Assembly (NCBI GenBank): GCA_010909165.1
Contig: MU008190.1
Coordinates: forward strand, 124,001 to 188,000
DNA length: 64,000 nucleotides
Reading direction: 5' to 3'
DNA from: Anthoceros angustus
Taxonomy: Eukaryota > Streptophyta > Anthocerotopsida > Anthocerotales > Anthocerotaceae
In this document: positions 23,952 to 36,036 of the stretch, piece after piece
How positions within the stretch are numbered: position 1 is the first letter of the stretch
How the letters are laid out: each line of letters opens with the position of its first letter
Notes under the pieces: generated by a model
Seen by the model: only the letters and a program-made list of their open reading frames with translations
What the model was told of the DNA's origin: nothing
Database searches by the model: none
Made by a program: the position numbers and the translations under genes

Positions 23952-24683
23952 CTAAGAAGTGCATAGCAAAACTTTAGACTCTAATGTAAACTCTGGAGGT
24001 TTATAAAAATTCCAGACTTTAGGAGCATGTGTCCATAATGTAAGAAGAACCACAAACTTTGTAAAAAGAAAATAGAACAAAATGACATACCTGCATTGAG
24101 TCAATGCTTTTTCTAAAGAATCTAACTTTTCAAGTAAATCAAAATTTTCAATATTGGTTGGAAGTTCTGTTTGCGAATGTTTTTTAATTGTTGGTTGTCC
24201 TATGTAAGAAGGTACCACAAAAGTATCTTGCATTCTCTTTAACTCCATAGTAGTCTCCATGTTTTTCAACTTGAGGTCTTCAACTTGACACTTGTAGTTT
24301 TCTAATTCTTCGTAATCATCTTTCGTTTTATGCATTTTTTTATTACATCTGGCTGGTGGAATATACTTGTATCTATCAATTTCACTTTCTTCAAATATCT
24401 GGTTGTTTTTAAGTAGGTGAGCATGTCTCCACATTTCTACTTGACGTGACGATGTACACAAGAAACTAGGGATAGGGAATCCAAACATATAACAGTGGTA
24501 AGATCCTTCATTTTGGAATTCTATAGGAACCCTGTCAGCGTTGTTAGTTCCTTGAATAGCAGGTTTTGTACAATCTTCGAGCACAATAGATGTAGGAGAA
24601 TTAAAACTGAAAAATAAGAAAGAGCCTAGCATAATATATGCACTAAGCACTATAGCTATAGCTAACGTCTCTACTCCTACCAT
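23952..24683 (-). CDS. Hypothetical protein, N-terminal membrane segment and coiled coil
   Basis: Start chosen at the ATG at 24,683. The protein begins with a hydrophobic segment of about 25 residues (LAIAIVLSAYIMLGSFLFF), then a soluble region with scattered Cys, then a charged heptad-like stretch (about residues 110-190) including ENYKCQVEDLKLKNMETTM. The frame stops at 23,952, but a good splice donor (CAG|GTATGT) near 24,092 suggests the real exon ends there and the hydrophobic tail is intronic. Just upstream a second small frame, MEIEGALVLAMLGAS, also encodes a membrane segment and ends in a stop, as if this part had been duplicated. I do not recognise the family. It could be a degenerate gene. 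Confidence 0.35.
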   Translation of the reverse strand: MVGVETLAIAIVLSAYIMLGSFLFFSFNSPTSIVLEDCTKPAIQGTNNADRVPIEFQNEGSYHCYMFGFPIPSFLCTSSRQVEMWRHAHLLKNNQIFEESEIDRYKYIPPARCNKKMHKTKDDYEELENYKCQVEDLKLKNMETTMELKRMQDTFVVPSYIGQPTIKKHSQTELPTNIENFDLLEKLDSLEKALTQCRYVILFYFLFTKFVVLLTLWTHAPKVWNFYKPPEFTLESKVLLCTS

Positions 24684-25210
24684 TTCCAAGTCTCTCACAA
24701 GTGAGGAGCATGATCAATCAATTTTTGATCCCCTAAAGAAAAGAAATGCGCTGAAAGCTATTGATGCTCCAAGCATGGCAAGCACTAAAGCGCCTTCGAT
24801 CTCCATTTCTTGTGGTCGGTATCATCGCTTTTCCTGAAGACTTGCTCCAAACCCGTGATGCTGGTTGGGTCGGGACGAGGTGAAAAAGGAAGTCTAAGTT
24901 TCGGTGTACGCTTCACTTCACCACTTCACGTAAAGTGTTCATTAGTCTTATAATTTACGGCTGCATATGAAGTGAAGCTTCCTTTAGGGTTCGCAAGCAT
25001 CCAACCACGCCATTTCAGCGTCTGCTCGATGGAGAGGTTAGAGCTCCTTCCCGAGTGTGGGTGGACAGCTGCGGCGGTCATAGATATGTCAGTTGCATTG
25101 CAAGGTATTTGGACGTCTTGCTGGACGCAATCTCGTTTCTTCTGCTTGGACGAAGAACTGGCTCGTCCCCGTGTTCAACTTCTTGTATCAATGGCTGTGG
25201 TGTCTATTAG

Positions 25211-27304
25211 ATGCAGGGTCTCAAACAGTTCGCCAGATTCAGCAGCGGGCCCTGGTGCTCGCGATTGCGGTCGGCTCATCAGGCTACGGCGCACGGTTCA
25301 AATCCGACGTTGAAGGAGGAATTGCGCCGGTTGTTCAAACTGGTCCATCCGGACATGCTCCACAACCTCCCTGCAGAACAGGTTAGTCGTGAAGCCTCTG
25401 CGTGGCCTTTCAAACTTCGGATTTCGGTTTTTCGGAAATTTCGGTTTTCAAACTGAGATTCTGTTTTTATCGTGTTCTCTTAATTATCTTTGATTTGCGC
25501 GTGAGTCCCGTTCGATCATTTGTCTGTGGTCCCCGCCATCTGTGAAGGGTACGCAGGTGATTTTAAGGTCTTGATTTTGGTTCTGAATTAGTTCATGGCC
25601 GTCCAGCTTTGATGATGGAAAATTTCAATCTTGATTGGCTGTCAAAGCAGCCTTGGAAGTTAATACCAAAAATGGCACTGAGAAGCTTAGTCTGCGATGG
25701 CTGGACTGGACATTTGGGTTGTTCGCAAGTGACTGTAGCTTGTGTCTTGTAATTCCTGAAGGCTACGTATTCATCAGTACACTGTCATTAGATTTGTCAA
25801 TGGTCTTCTGCAGTCCCACTGTCTTCTTGTATCTTTGTTTGAACACTGCCGGTGTCCTTCTCTGTTCGTGCAGTAGAGTAACAAGCCACATTGTGCCAAA
25901 CGCTCCTGTGATTAAGATTGATCATGCTTTAGTGGCTACTTGACGTGGCCCTGAAAGTTAATACCAAAAATGGCAATGAGGAGCGGTCTGTTGTTTCAAA
26001 ACGTTGGTATTCCTGTTCTGATTCATTTGCATGCATAGCAGGCAGTCAACCTACGGTCATTCCAGCTACTGCAGGAGTACCTGAATGTGGTAAAGAGTGC
26101 AGATGCCAACTCTAAGAAGTTCGTCTATGACTTTGAGTTCTACATCAGGCGGGATGCTAGTGACAAATCCCTGGAAAAAGTGGAAATCTCTCTTCCTGCG
26201 CCTAAAGTTCGCCAGCGTCCGGAAAGGGGACCGGAGCTGATGCCTGACACCCGTGCAGCAATTGGTCGCCTGCTGTCTGCTTGTGGTCTGTCTTCAGAAG
26301 CCTCTGGTGATCTAACTGGCGGTGAGGAGAAATTTAGCCTTGCTGACTTCTTCCAGCAAGCATCAGAAATACAGAGGGTAAACGAGGCAGCTCTTCTTAG
26401 TTTGGATCAACAAATGATTGTTGTGAGAAATGCCTTGAGGATGGGCCGTGGTGTGACGGCATCATTCAGGTCACCTGTGGCAGAGGCATCCGTCAGGCAG
26501 CAGCTGGAGGCGTTGGAAAAGTTGGCTGCATCGCTGGATATCGCCAAGAACATTGCGATCGCAGGATGTACGGTCATAGTGAGCAAGGGGTATGGTGTGG
26601 ATCTCCTAGGCAATGTGTGGTTGAATTATGAGGACGACAAGGAGTCTTGGTCAAGATTTCTTATGGAGGCTGACCTTATCACAGCGGCACAAAGAAGACT
26701 AAATGCGCGCTCAAGGCGGGTTAAAGAGTTTGAGGTGGCACACTTGATGGAGGTGGAGATGGTTTTCACGCACAGTTCACTTGCTGTTCATCCTGATTAT
26801 TCCTTCTTTCTTCACCGAATGGCTCAGGATGCACTTGCACACGGTGCTGTTGGTGATGGGAAGTTTTCTGAGCTGCCCATTCGAGTTTCGGACTCTCGGA
26901 AAGATATGCCAGACACGGTGTCGGACCCCTTTTCTGTGGATACAAGTATGGGTTACATCTCGGTACCAGTTTGCGAAGGGCTTCTGAATATCTACAGATA
27001 CATCGAGGAGGAAGGTGGAGAGGCTCTTGTTCACAGAAGACGATACAAAGCTGCAGAGAAAAGGCTGGAGGATATGAAGGCACAAGTTAGGAAGGCCTTA
27101 CGGTTGCGAAATTTGGTGTTTGATGTGACGATTGCCAATGAGCAGCACTTGGCAGCGTGTACGAGACTCCTGTATCATGCTCCTCATCTTGCGAAGTACA
27201 CAGAGGGCCTCTCTCTTTCCATCTCAGACGAGTCACGACTCCCTACCCGGGGAGTGAAAGGTGTGGCTTACCTGAAGTGGAACTTCAATATGGCTGATCT
27301 CTGA
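25211..27304 (+). CDS. TCAIM-like mitochondrial protein (DUF4460/DUF4461), two exons
   Basis: Exon 1 is 25,211-25,381 and exon 2 is 26,042-27,304, joined in phase 0 (CAG|GTTAGT donor, ATAGCAG acceptor), giving 477 residues. An in-frame TAG directly precedes the ATG, which fixes the start. The N-terminus is Arg/Ser-rich and lacks acidic residues (RFSSGPWCSRLRSAH), as in a mitochondrial presequence. Residues 35-57 match the DUF4460 start and keep an HPD tripeptide at 46-48 (FKLVHPDMLHNLP), like a J domain. The rest resembles the animal protein TCAIM, a mitochondrial protein of unclear biochemical role. The 660-bp intron is long for this window. It contains a repeated phrase, GTTAATACCAAAAATGGCA (about 25,659 and 25,957). 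Family assignment is from memory of the motif layout; the plant function is unknown. Confidence 0.8.
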
Positions 27305-29945
27305 AGTGTGTCTCCTCCTGACTCGGATGGCACATTCACGTTCGCAACACCAAAATGTGTCAGTATTTCTTGCCGCTGTGGCCTTGAGCTGGTGTCTGGG
27401 ATTTATGATAAGTCTTGGCCTAGATGCTTGGTATCGGGTCATCATGTGCTGTTTGTTGATTTCAATTGTTGGTATGCAGGGATAGGCACTGCGGGCTGCT
27501 CCTGGAGGACTGGGTTCCGAAGGGCAGGGAGGGAAGCCACCAGTTGATGGGGCCAAATGTCATTTCTCAGTAGGAAAAGATTTATTCTTGGATTACGACA
27601 GCTCTGGTCATGTTCTTTCGTACCTGGGTTCAGGAAGCCCCCTCGGAAAGAGAGTGTGGCCATGGGAAGAGAGTTGGAAGCTCAGAGTAGCATGTCGTTC
27701 GGAGGTTGGATGGGATGTCGGATGGGGGCTAACCCCCTCTGGCACCGATGTTATGTTTGTGTGAGGGTTAACATCATTGTTGGTTGTAGAACTGACGTGT
27801 TGAGAGATCCATGTATGACATAGGAGGCAATAACAGTGTGGACAGCAACCCTTTGAGGATGCGTCCCTCTTCTGAAAGGTTTTGGAATGGCTCTATACCG
27901 CTGCTTCTTGTCCCTCTCCGACAGTTGGTAACAATTGTTTCGTGGTCACAGCTTGCCAGCCTAATGCGATGGTCTGGGTGTCTGCTGTTTCAGGCAACGT
28001 CATGATGAAGCGGTTGGGAGGTACACTGTCCGCCTGCCTCTAGCCTCTAGCCTGGCCAAACTGCCGTGAAGTCTGTTGGTGCGTTCATGTGAGGGCTGAG
28101 TGGGCAGATTTGAACAAACACGAACCTGTTACCTCCCCCTCCTCTCCCTCACCTCAGTGTAACCACCAGCATGAGGTTGCTCAGCCCACTTCACCTAACC
28201 GTTCCCCGTGCGCGCTTAACAGGAGACGGGGAAACTCTCTCTGTTCTGTTTGGCGCAGGTTGTCAACCCCCGCCATGTGCAGCGAGCCAACGAGATGCCC
28301 CCAAGTGTGAAGGTCGCGACTAAGTACAGGTACTTATTTTTGCAAAGCCTAGCATCCTAGCAGCCTAGTATAGCAGCAGCTGAGCAGGGTACTTCCACCC
28401 ACCAGCAACTCCTGCGCTAGTGGGAATTGTATTTTGACTCAAACTCTTTGCTGCATGATTGGCTCTCTGGCATGACAATCATTTGCCTTGCTCGCCCTGC
28501 CTTGAGCAGTCTCCCTCTCCCTGGTGCGCCAGCCGCTGCACAGCCACACACAGACAAAGTACTGGCCTGGATCGGCATATGGAGGTACGCACGTCCATCA
28601 AGGACCCCATTTTCCCTCCCTCTCTTCTCCACCCTATTATTACCCGCAGTACGGCCGCCTTTACCCAATGCATGCCTTGTAGCAGGAGGGTAGCAGCTTC
28701 CAAGGCAAAGGCAGCGGCAGCAGGTGCAGCAGGTGCAGCAGGCAGGCTCCATATCCCGCCTCCAGCAGGCTTGCAACAATCCCGGCTGGCTCTCACGTGA
28801 AGGATGAGGACCCCCGTAATGCCCTCCCCAGTGGACATCCCGACCCAGCCTTTCTTGTGAGAGCCTGGGCCTGGGCCCTGCCCCTGCCAGAGATCCATAT
28901 TCCTCCTTCCTTCCTTTCATGAGTGCCGCTGCTGCTGATTGCCTTGCCCAACTGTGCTGCGTCCTTGAAACAGGGCCTCCAAGCGGGGGCAAGGGTCAAC
29001 CTGCAGCTGGTGGGGCCTCTCTCTGGCAGGGCAGCGGCAGGGGCCCCGGCCCAGCCCAGCCCAGCCCGGCCCAGGCCGCCACATTATGGGACTGGCCTCG
29101 AGGCCGGGCCGGGGAGGCACCGGGCCCTGCAACTACTCTGCTCTGCTCTGCGAGGCAACGGAGCGTAAGAAACAAAATCCGCCCATGTTTGGTGCTACAG
29201 CAGCAACAGCCACAGATCCTCCGACATGCCCAACCGAGAACAACAGGAGGGCTATCCCCCGAAACGGAACGAATGAAAGTCACGTTGGGCTGGCCCGCGT
29301 ATCGACGCTGCAACGCTATTTCCTCTTTCCTGGATTTCTGCCCTATATAAGTCAACCGGAACTGAATAATTTACGGCTCCTCATTAATGGCCGATGACGC
29401 CGTTGCCCAGCCCCCAATCATGGGCCTCCCAACGGAACGGTGGGCTTTGGCAGACTCGCGCTGACCTTGAACCAGGCTTTATTACTCCCGCGGCCGGGGC
29501 CGGAGCCGGGGCCCGGGCCCGGGCCCGGATTCCGTCCCGATTCCCGAATCCCCCGATCCATGCATTCATTCAATTGTCATCCATGGAGTTGTCGATGTCG
29601 CCCCGGGGAGCTTCTTCGAATCCAAAGGCCCTTTCAAAGGGCAGGTTGAAATGAAAGCTCCTCCCGAATTCCCGAATTCGGGAGCACGCGCTGTCTTCTT
29701 CACTCTCCATGTCTCCCTCCCCTCGGGCTGTGCGGCACTGGAACAGAAACAGTGCAGGGAAGGATGGCCAAAACAAGGGCCGTAATGGGTAGACCACCAG
29801 CCTGCTGAAACCAGGGGATATGTCTAGAATATCGGTTCAACAATGCAGGGCTTCGGTGAGCTCGCGCATTCAACTGCCAGCCCTGGCCGTTTCCACGGCA
29901 CAGGCTCACTGCCACATGGATGGACGACGGGTTGATCAGGATCAG

Positions 29946-29994
29946 GATTAGGGTTAGGGCTAGGGCTAGGGCTAGGGCTAGGGTTTGAGGGTTA
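29946..29994. repeat. Telomere-like GGGCTA repeat
   Basis: Reads GGGTTAGGGCTAGGGCTAGG and continues with further GGGCTA units, ending GGGTTTGAGGGTTAAGGG. It is related to, but not the same as, the common plant telomere unit TTTAGGG. Too short to be a chromosome end. Confidence 0.7.
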
Positions 29995-30434
29995 AGGGTA
30001 TGGTTACTTACGGTGGGTGCGCTTTGGAAAGTGTGAGGAGGCACGGGGAACGGGATGTGGGAGGGTGGTGGTGGTGGCAGGTGTCCGTCCCCCGGGCCCC
30101 GGCCCCGGCCCACAGTTGTGATGAGCCTGCTGCTGCCTGCTGCAGAGCAGCCAGCTAGAGGGAGCGCCACTGGCAGGGCATCGCACAATATTTAATAACT
30201 GCGGATTTCTGAGAGATTTGAAGCGCAGGCTGGCCTACCAGTTGCAGCCTGCAATCGGCATGCGTTAAAAGGAAAAGCCGACAGCAGTGAGGTCCGTGCA
30301 GGCGGCAGCCAGCAGCAGCAGCAGCGGCAGCAGAAGCAGCTCTCTTATCCGAAGCCATCTGGAGATCCACACGGTACACCCAGCTCAAGTAACGGAACAG
30401 ATCCGGGGCAGCAGGGTGCGGAGGGGGAGAGGGA

Positions 30435-30466
30435 AACGGAGACGGAGACGGAGACGGAGACGGAGA
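30435..30466. repeat. Simple repeat (ACGGAG)n
   Basis: Five near-perfect hexamer units. Confidence 0.9.
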
Positions 30467-33335
30467 GTGTGGAATCGGATACGGACGTCACGCCACCCGT
30501 TTCTGTAATGCTCATCGGGATTTGCCCACCTCACGCCCATGTGCCTGCCGTAAGCCCTCTCCAGTTTCCTTCATCACATGTATTCTATCACCCAACAGGG
30601 CAGCCCGGCTGCGTGCAGCAGCGGCACACCAGTTGCGAGAACTGGTACACATCGCAACCGGTACACTCATCAAAAAGATTCCAGGCTCGCTTACCCATCA
30701 TACAGCCCACCACCTGCTTTCGCTAAAAAGAAGTATTTTCTTCAACAAAGGCTGCTGTGCTTCCTGCAGTCTGCAGCCTGCTTCCATGATCCATCGCATG
30801 CCCGCTTCCCAGGAAAAGAGCCTACATAATTTGTTTTCCCATTTGAGCTGGGATCCGTTGCTGCCACTCCTGGCTTGGTCACCAACTTCCCAACTGTCAG
30901 AACAGGACAACAGCTCCTGCTACTCCACAGCCTCCCTACAGCTCGGGACTCACTGAGCAAATCAGGGCTCAGAGTTCAGACCAAGCCAGGTTCAGGCTTA
31001 GGTCAAACACAACGATACAACAACATTCTCACTGGGAAACCGGATCCATCTTGGAGTGTTGGTAAGCAGCAGGCTTAGGGTGGAGGCGGATAAGGTAGAT
31101 CCGCTACTGCCAACAGGGCCAAGGATATGTATGTGAGCAGATCTTAATCAGGGCGAGAAACGCGTTACTCATTACGTATGCGTGGTGTGTGTTGCGACAG
31201 AGTGTGCGTTTTGCTCGTACGTTCGTTTGCTCTGGGGCATCGAAGAATCTGTCTCCGCAGGTTTATGTCACACGGTCTCCAACCAGCTAAACAAGACAAA
31301 ACTCTGCAAAGCTCATGAGCCCTAAGCGGAGATTCCTGCAGCGGCACCATTTACAATACTTAATCCAGCCTTAACTCAGCCCCTGTTGCACGCACGTCAC
31401 TCTGACCTCATCTGCCCAGCCCCGATCTCGGCTTATTAGAGGCTTGTAATCTGGCACACGAGCTTCATAATGCCTGCGCACTGCGCACTGCTCCTGCTGC
31501 TGCTCCTGCAGGAAGTATCATCAGCCTGCACCTACTGATTCGACCTCAAATCATTAGGGCAGGCAAGGGCGCCACACACTTGGGCCTTTTTGCAGCATGT
31601 GGACATGGGCCAGCTGATCAACTCGCTCACTTTACCCACCCACTTGATCCCACCACCACCACCCTTTGCGGTGGAGAGTGGATTCCCAGCCTGCACCAGG
31701 CTAAATAATGAGAGCCGGCCCTTGGTTTCACCCCCCTTCTCATTACATACAGACAGTAATACCATGAAGTTATGAACCCTTTGTACATACATATGTATGT
31801 AGCGGCCAGAACATGAACCTGTCTGCAGCTGCAGCTGGCTGTTGCGTATTCTGCTGCAGTGCAGTTAGTGTTTCTGGAGCATAGCACATGAAAGCCTGTA
31901 CAGACATGCAAAGTGCTTCTCCGTGTGACAGAATGCCCACGCCAGTGCGTACTCACAAACACCACTTTCGGGACCCAACTCCATGGCATGCACCACCAAG
32001 ATGACGTTCACTGCATGCGAATAGAATCTGTTGGCCGCTTTTCAAAGAAACAAAAATAAAGACAAAGGCGTGTACAGCCACTCCACTGCGCTGCCAGGCA
32101 GCACCAAGAGTGCACTTGCTGTACATTGTACCCATGCTCATACATTACAATACACAGGGGCAGGTATTTGTACCGCCCATCATCCTTGTATTCGCATTTG
32201 TTTTAATACCACGGTGACCCCATCTCCTTCCAATGGCCCAACCAGTCAACAAACTTCCCCCACCGGGACACAAAACAATTGCATCCAAGGCCTTACTCGG
32301 ACGCCCAAAACACCAGGAATCAGCTGGCACCCACTTTCATAACCTTCTCATATTCCGATTCCATTAACAATGCTTAGGCCAAATAATGCGACGGATGAGT
32401 TAGGCAATCACAGTCAGGCTGATTGAACCGGGCAACCCCACCAGGGCAACGATGATCGCATGCCTTCCTGCACCAAATACCAAATTGACCTCCACTTACT
32501 CATGTGCAAAACGTTCCACTTTCAACAAAATTGACTCCTAAGCAACCTAACCCGACTGCCGACGGGCCCATCACCCTAAACCCCACATACCTACCAGCCG
32601 CACTACGACAAGCGTGTAGTGCGCGGACTGGTGAAGACAGGTGCAAGCAGAAAGGACTCCCACAAGCACAGTCCACATACGTATCAAACAGCAGTCAATG
32701 AGGAGCAACAAATGATAATTAATCCAGCATGCAATGGATTTATGAGTATTGTATGTAGGTGGGCTGGTCGTGGGACAGTCCCAATTCCTTGCCTCTTTCG
32801 AAGGTGTCCAGAGCACCCAGAATCCCTGCACCTTTCCTCCATATACAATGCATTCACGCTGCACGCAGCGTGGTTCGGAAAGAGAGATCGGCTGGTGGTG
32901 GGCTGTGATGATTCTCCCCTTTCATCGCTTCCCCTGTCCTGTCTTGTGTGGGCATGGTTGGGATCATGGAGAAACCACAGATCTCGGAGATGGGCAAGGC
33001 AAATTCCGACACACTCCTACATACATACCAGTCTACATACCACACTGCATGGATGTGAGGGCTGTGGTGGGGTAGGTGGTAGGCTCATCAGGAGATAAAC
33101 AACATATTAAAGACAATGTCAGAACTCGTTGCCCACGTGACGACATTTGGCACTGACAAATACCGGAATTCGCTTCACCGAAGGCAAGGAGAGTAGGTTG
33201 CCTTGACGTGCGTCAACGGAGGCGTCGGTGGGGCGAGAGAGTGGCGCATTATTCATTATTCCAGGCCCTCTTCCCGATCGCAGATCGCAGATCGCAGGCT
33301 GCAGCCCAGGCTCCAGCCCTAAAACGGGGTGCCAG

Positions 33336-33372
33336 GCCTGGGCCCAGGGCCCAGGGCCCAGGGCCCAGGGCG
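33336..33372. repeat. Simple repeat (GGGCCCA)n
   Basis: Short GC-rich heptamer array, self-complementary within each unit. Confidence 0.85.
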
Positions 33373-34009
33373 GGGGCCAACATCGTGAGAGGCCCGGGCC
33401 CTGACAGGGGTTGACACCGCCATTTTGCACGCAAAATTAAGAAAAGCGGGCGGCTGCCATGGGAGTCCGGGACATGCATGCCCATGCCCATGGCCTCGCG
33501 CCTCCACCCTCCAGCCTGCTGTGCTCCGCTGCTGCATTCATGGGCGTCGCCGTAAAAGACAAACCCCGCTTTATGGGCGATGGGGCCGGGCCTAAGTCAG
33601 GCTCGGCCCCGGCCTCCAGCGCACTACCCCATGCTGAACTCGGGGCCTGCCAGTTATTAAAGCTCCCCGTTGCAGGTTGCAGGTTGCTGACGGAAAAAGG
33701 AATTTGCGTTTCTGGCTACTGTTGGCTGTAACAGAAAAGCCGTTATATTGACATGCCCACTGGGACCTGCAGCTCATCATTCTCTGCCCTCTCTGTGTGC
33801 CAACCATAGTACGGCCGTGTCAACTCTCTGCCACCCCGTTTCTTAAGAATGTTATTACTTGGTGGTGAACTTGATGGCTGGATTTTTAATTCAGAGACTC
33901 GGAGTAGTAGCCCCCTGGGGCTACCGTAGTAGGGCCTTTTACAACGCGCGGCCTTGTTTGCCCATCTCAACAGGGATTCTGTTTTTCGCAACGTGGGATG
34001 GACAGCACC

Positions 34010-34165
34010 CCAGCCCAAGAGCGATGGCTGTTTTACAACTTGGGTTGGATAACAACCCCATCCCAACAGCGAGGGCTGTTTCACAACAGCAGGGGATGGA
34101 TAACACCTCATCCCAACAGCGAGGGCTGTTTCACAACAGCAGCAGGGGATGGATAACACCCCGTC
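34010..34165. repeat. Tandem repeat, period about 53-56 bp
   Basis: Units contain CCCAACAGCGAGGGCTGTTT followed by CACAACAGCAGGGGATGGAT. Two clear copies plus diverged flanking units; the last copy has an extra CAG. Confidence 0.8.
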
Positions 34166-34694
34166 CCAACACTGATTCGACTCGGGGGAGCTTTATCGTG
34201 GAGTCTCCAAAGACCCACGTCTAGATGTCGCTGATGAAGGGAAAACCCTATCTCGTGTATGTGTAGTAGTAAATGGAGGGTGGCGTGGAGCAAAGCGAGG
34301 GCTGGGTTGCAATGCGGTGCATTAATGGGATATGCAAGGTGTGTGGATCGACACGGCATGGCCATGGCGCGGGCGCCCGGGAGCCGGGAGCCGGCAGCCC
34401 GGAGCAGAGCAAGAGCAATGATGCCATGGGGCTACTCCCCGGCGCCGGATAGGTCCACGAGCTCCTGGTCGCAGGTGGGGCTAGCGCGAGGCGCGTGGGC
34501 GCCGCGCCATTACGCACTTCCACTTCCACTTCCACTTCCAACTCGACGTCACTACATCCTTGATGCAGAGATGCAGATGCACACAAACCACAAACCTCCG
34601 GGAAGTGGAACCATGAGGGGCCGCTGGTCGGAACTCAGAACTCGGAAGTGGCATTCCACAAACCAAGATTTACTCATCCATGTTTTGTATCTGG

Positions 34695-34743
34695 AGCCCG
34701 GCCGGGCCCGGCCTGGCCTGGCCTGGCCTGGCCTGGCCTGGGC
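34695..34743. repeat. Simple repeat (GGCCT)n
   Basis: Pentamer array beginning after a GGCCGGGCCC tract. Confidence 0.9.
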
Positions 34744-35503
34744 CATGGACATGAGACCTCTGTGATTGCGCGATGGCGCGAGCTTCTTGGGACACCTCCA
34801 CGTGCATCGCGTTCGATGCGATGCTGCCTGCACATTCTCCGCGCAAGCGCCCGCGTTGGATGTTTTTGTTAGCTGGGAACAAGTTAGTTCACGGTTAACC
34901 GGCGAGGCCAGTTAATTAACTTGAACGCCTAAAAGAACAGCAACAACAGCAGCCAGGAACGACGGAAACGCGGCAGCCGCAGCGGCAGCGGCAGCGGCAG
35001 CCGGTCAGGGTGCGTCAATGATGAGCTCCGTTGCGGGGTGAGGGGAGGTGAGGTGGGGTGGGGTTGCCGACATGACATCACGCCCCAGATTTTGAAACAG
35101 AAGCGGAAGACGGAAGAGGAAGAGGAAGAGGAGAGCATGGGCATGCCCTCCCGGAGCTCCGCTTATTATTCAATTGCGCCACGTCCGCCGGCCCCGTTTC
35201 CTCTCACGCCTCCCACTCACACGCTTCCACCTGGTGTGTGTCCTGCTGCTTCCCTTCCCTTCCGCGTCTCTCTCCTTTTTGCTTTGTGCCTTCCTGCTTG
35301 CTCTCTTCTCTGCCTGCTGCTCTCGCTCTTGCTCTTCCTTCCCCGAGCTCGCCACTGCCATTTCCATTTCCATCGCGCGACCTCGGCACTTCTCGCCTCC
35401 ATTTACGGCGGAGCGGAGATGGTGGAGTCCACGTAGCCCCTCTCTCCCGCGCTCGCTCGCTCCCTTGCTCGCTCACCTTCTTTTGCTTTCGTCGCCTTCC
35501 TGT

Positions 35504-35536
35504 CCTTGCCTTGCCTTGCCTTGCCTTGCCTTGCCC
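35504..35536. repeat. Simple repeat (CCTTG)n
   Basis: Six pentamer units within a long CT-rich tract upstream of the LBD gene. Confidence 0.9.
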
Positions 35537-35691
35537 CGCGCCCCGGCTTCTCTCTTCCTCACCTCACCCTCATCTCGTCTCGTCTCCTCGCCCTTGCTTC
35601 CCCCGCTTTCTCGCGCGCGCGCCCGCACCTGCTTCTTCTTGGCCCAGCCTCCCCGCGTCTTCTTCCTCACCTTCCACCGCCTTCTCCGCCG

Positions 35692-36036
35692 CCTCGCCCC
35701 TCTGTAGCTTCTGCCTCCGCGCCGCTGCGGAATGCGGATGCCGCGCCGCAGCTCGCCGCTCTCGTCATCTTCTTGCGCTTCCTGGTCGGTCGGTAGGTAG
35801 GTAGGTAGCGTGTGTGTTGCTGGGCCTCCCATCCTCACCGGCCTGCGTCTTGTCCACCTCGCCTCCCTCGCCCCTCTGTAGCTTCTGCCTCCGCGCCGCT
35901 GCGGAATGCGGATGCCGCGCCGCAGCTCGCCGCTCTCGTCATCTTCTTGCGCTTCCTGGTCGGTCGGTAGGTAGGTAGGTAGCGTGTGTGTTGCTGGGCC
36001 TCCCATCCTCACCGGCCTGCGTCTTGTCCACCCTCG
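35692..36036. repeat. Tandem duplication, period 174 bp, upstream of the LBD gene
   Basis: Copies at about 35,692-35,865 and 35,866-36,036. Both contain CGCCGCTGCGGAATGCGGAT and the run GGTCGGTCGGTAGGTAGGTA, and are almost identical. The duplication lies in the probable promoter or leader of the LBD gene. Confidence 0.9.

Noticed and set aside
28417-28992. 191-codon minus-strand frame
   Set aside because: It overlaps long frames on both strands in GC-rich DNA, has low-complexity composition and shows no family resemblance.
32619-33098. 159-codon plus-strand frame
   Set aside because: No recognisable domain, no splice structure and composition typical of chance frames here.
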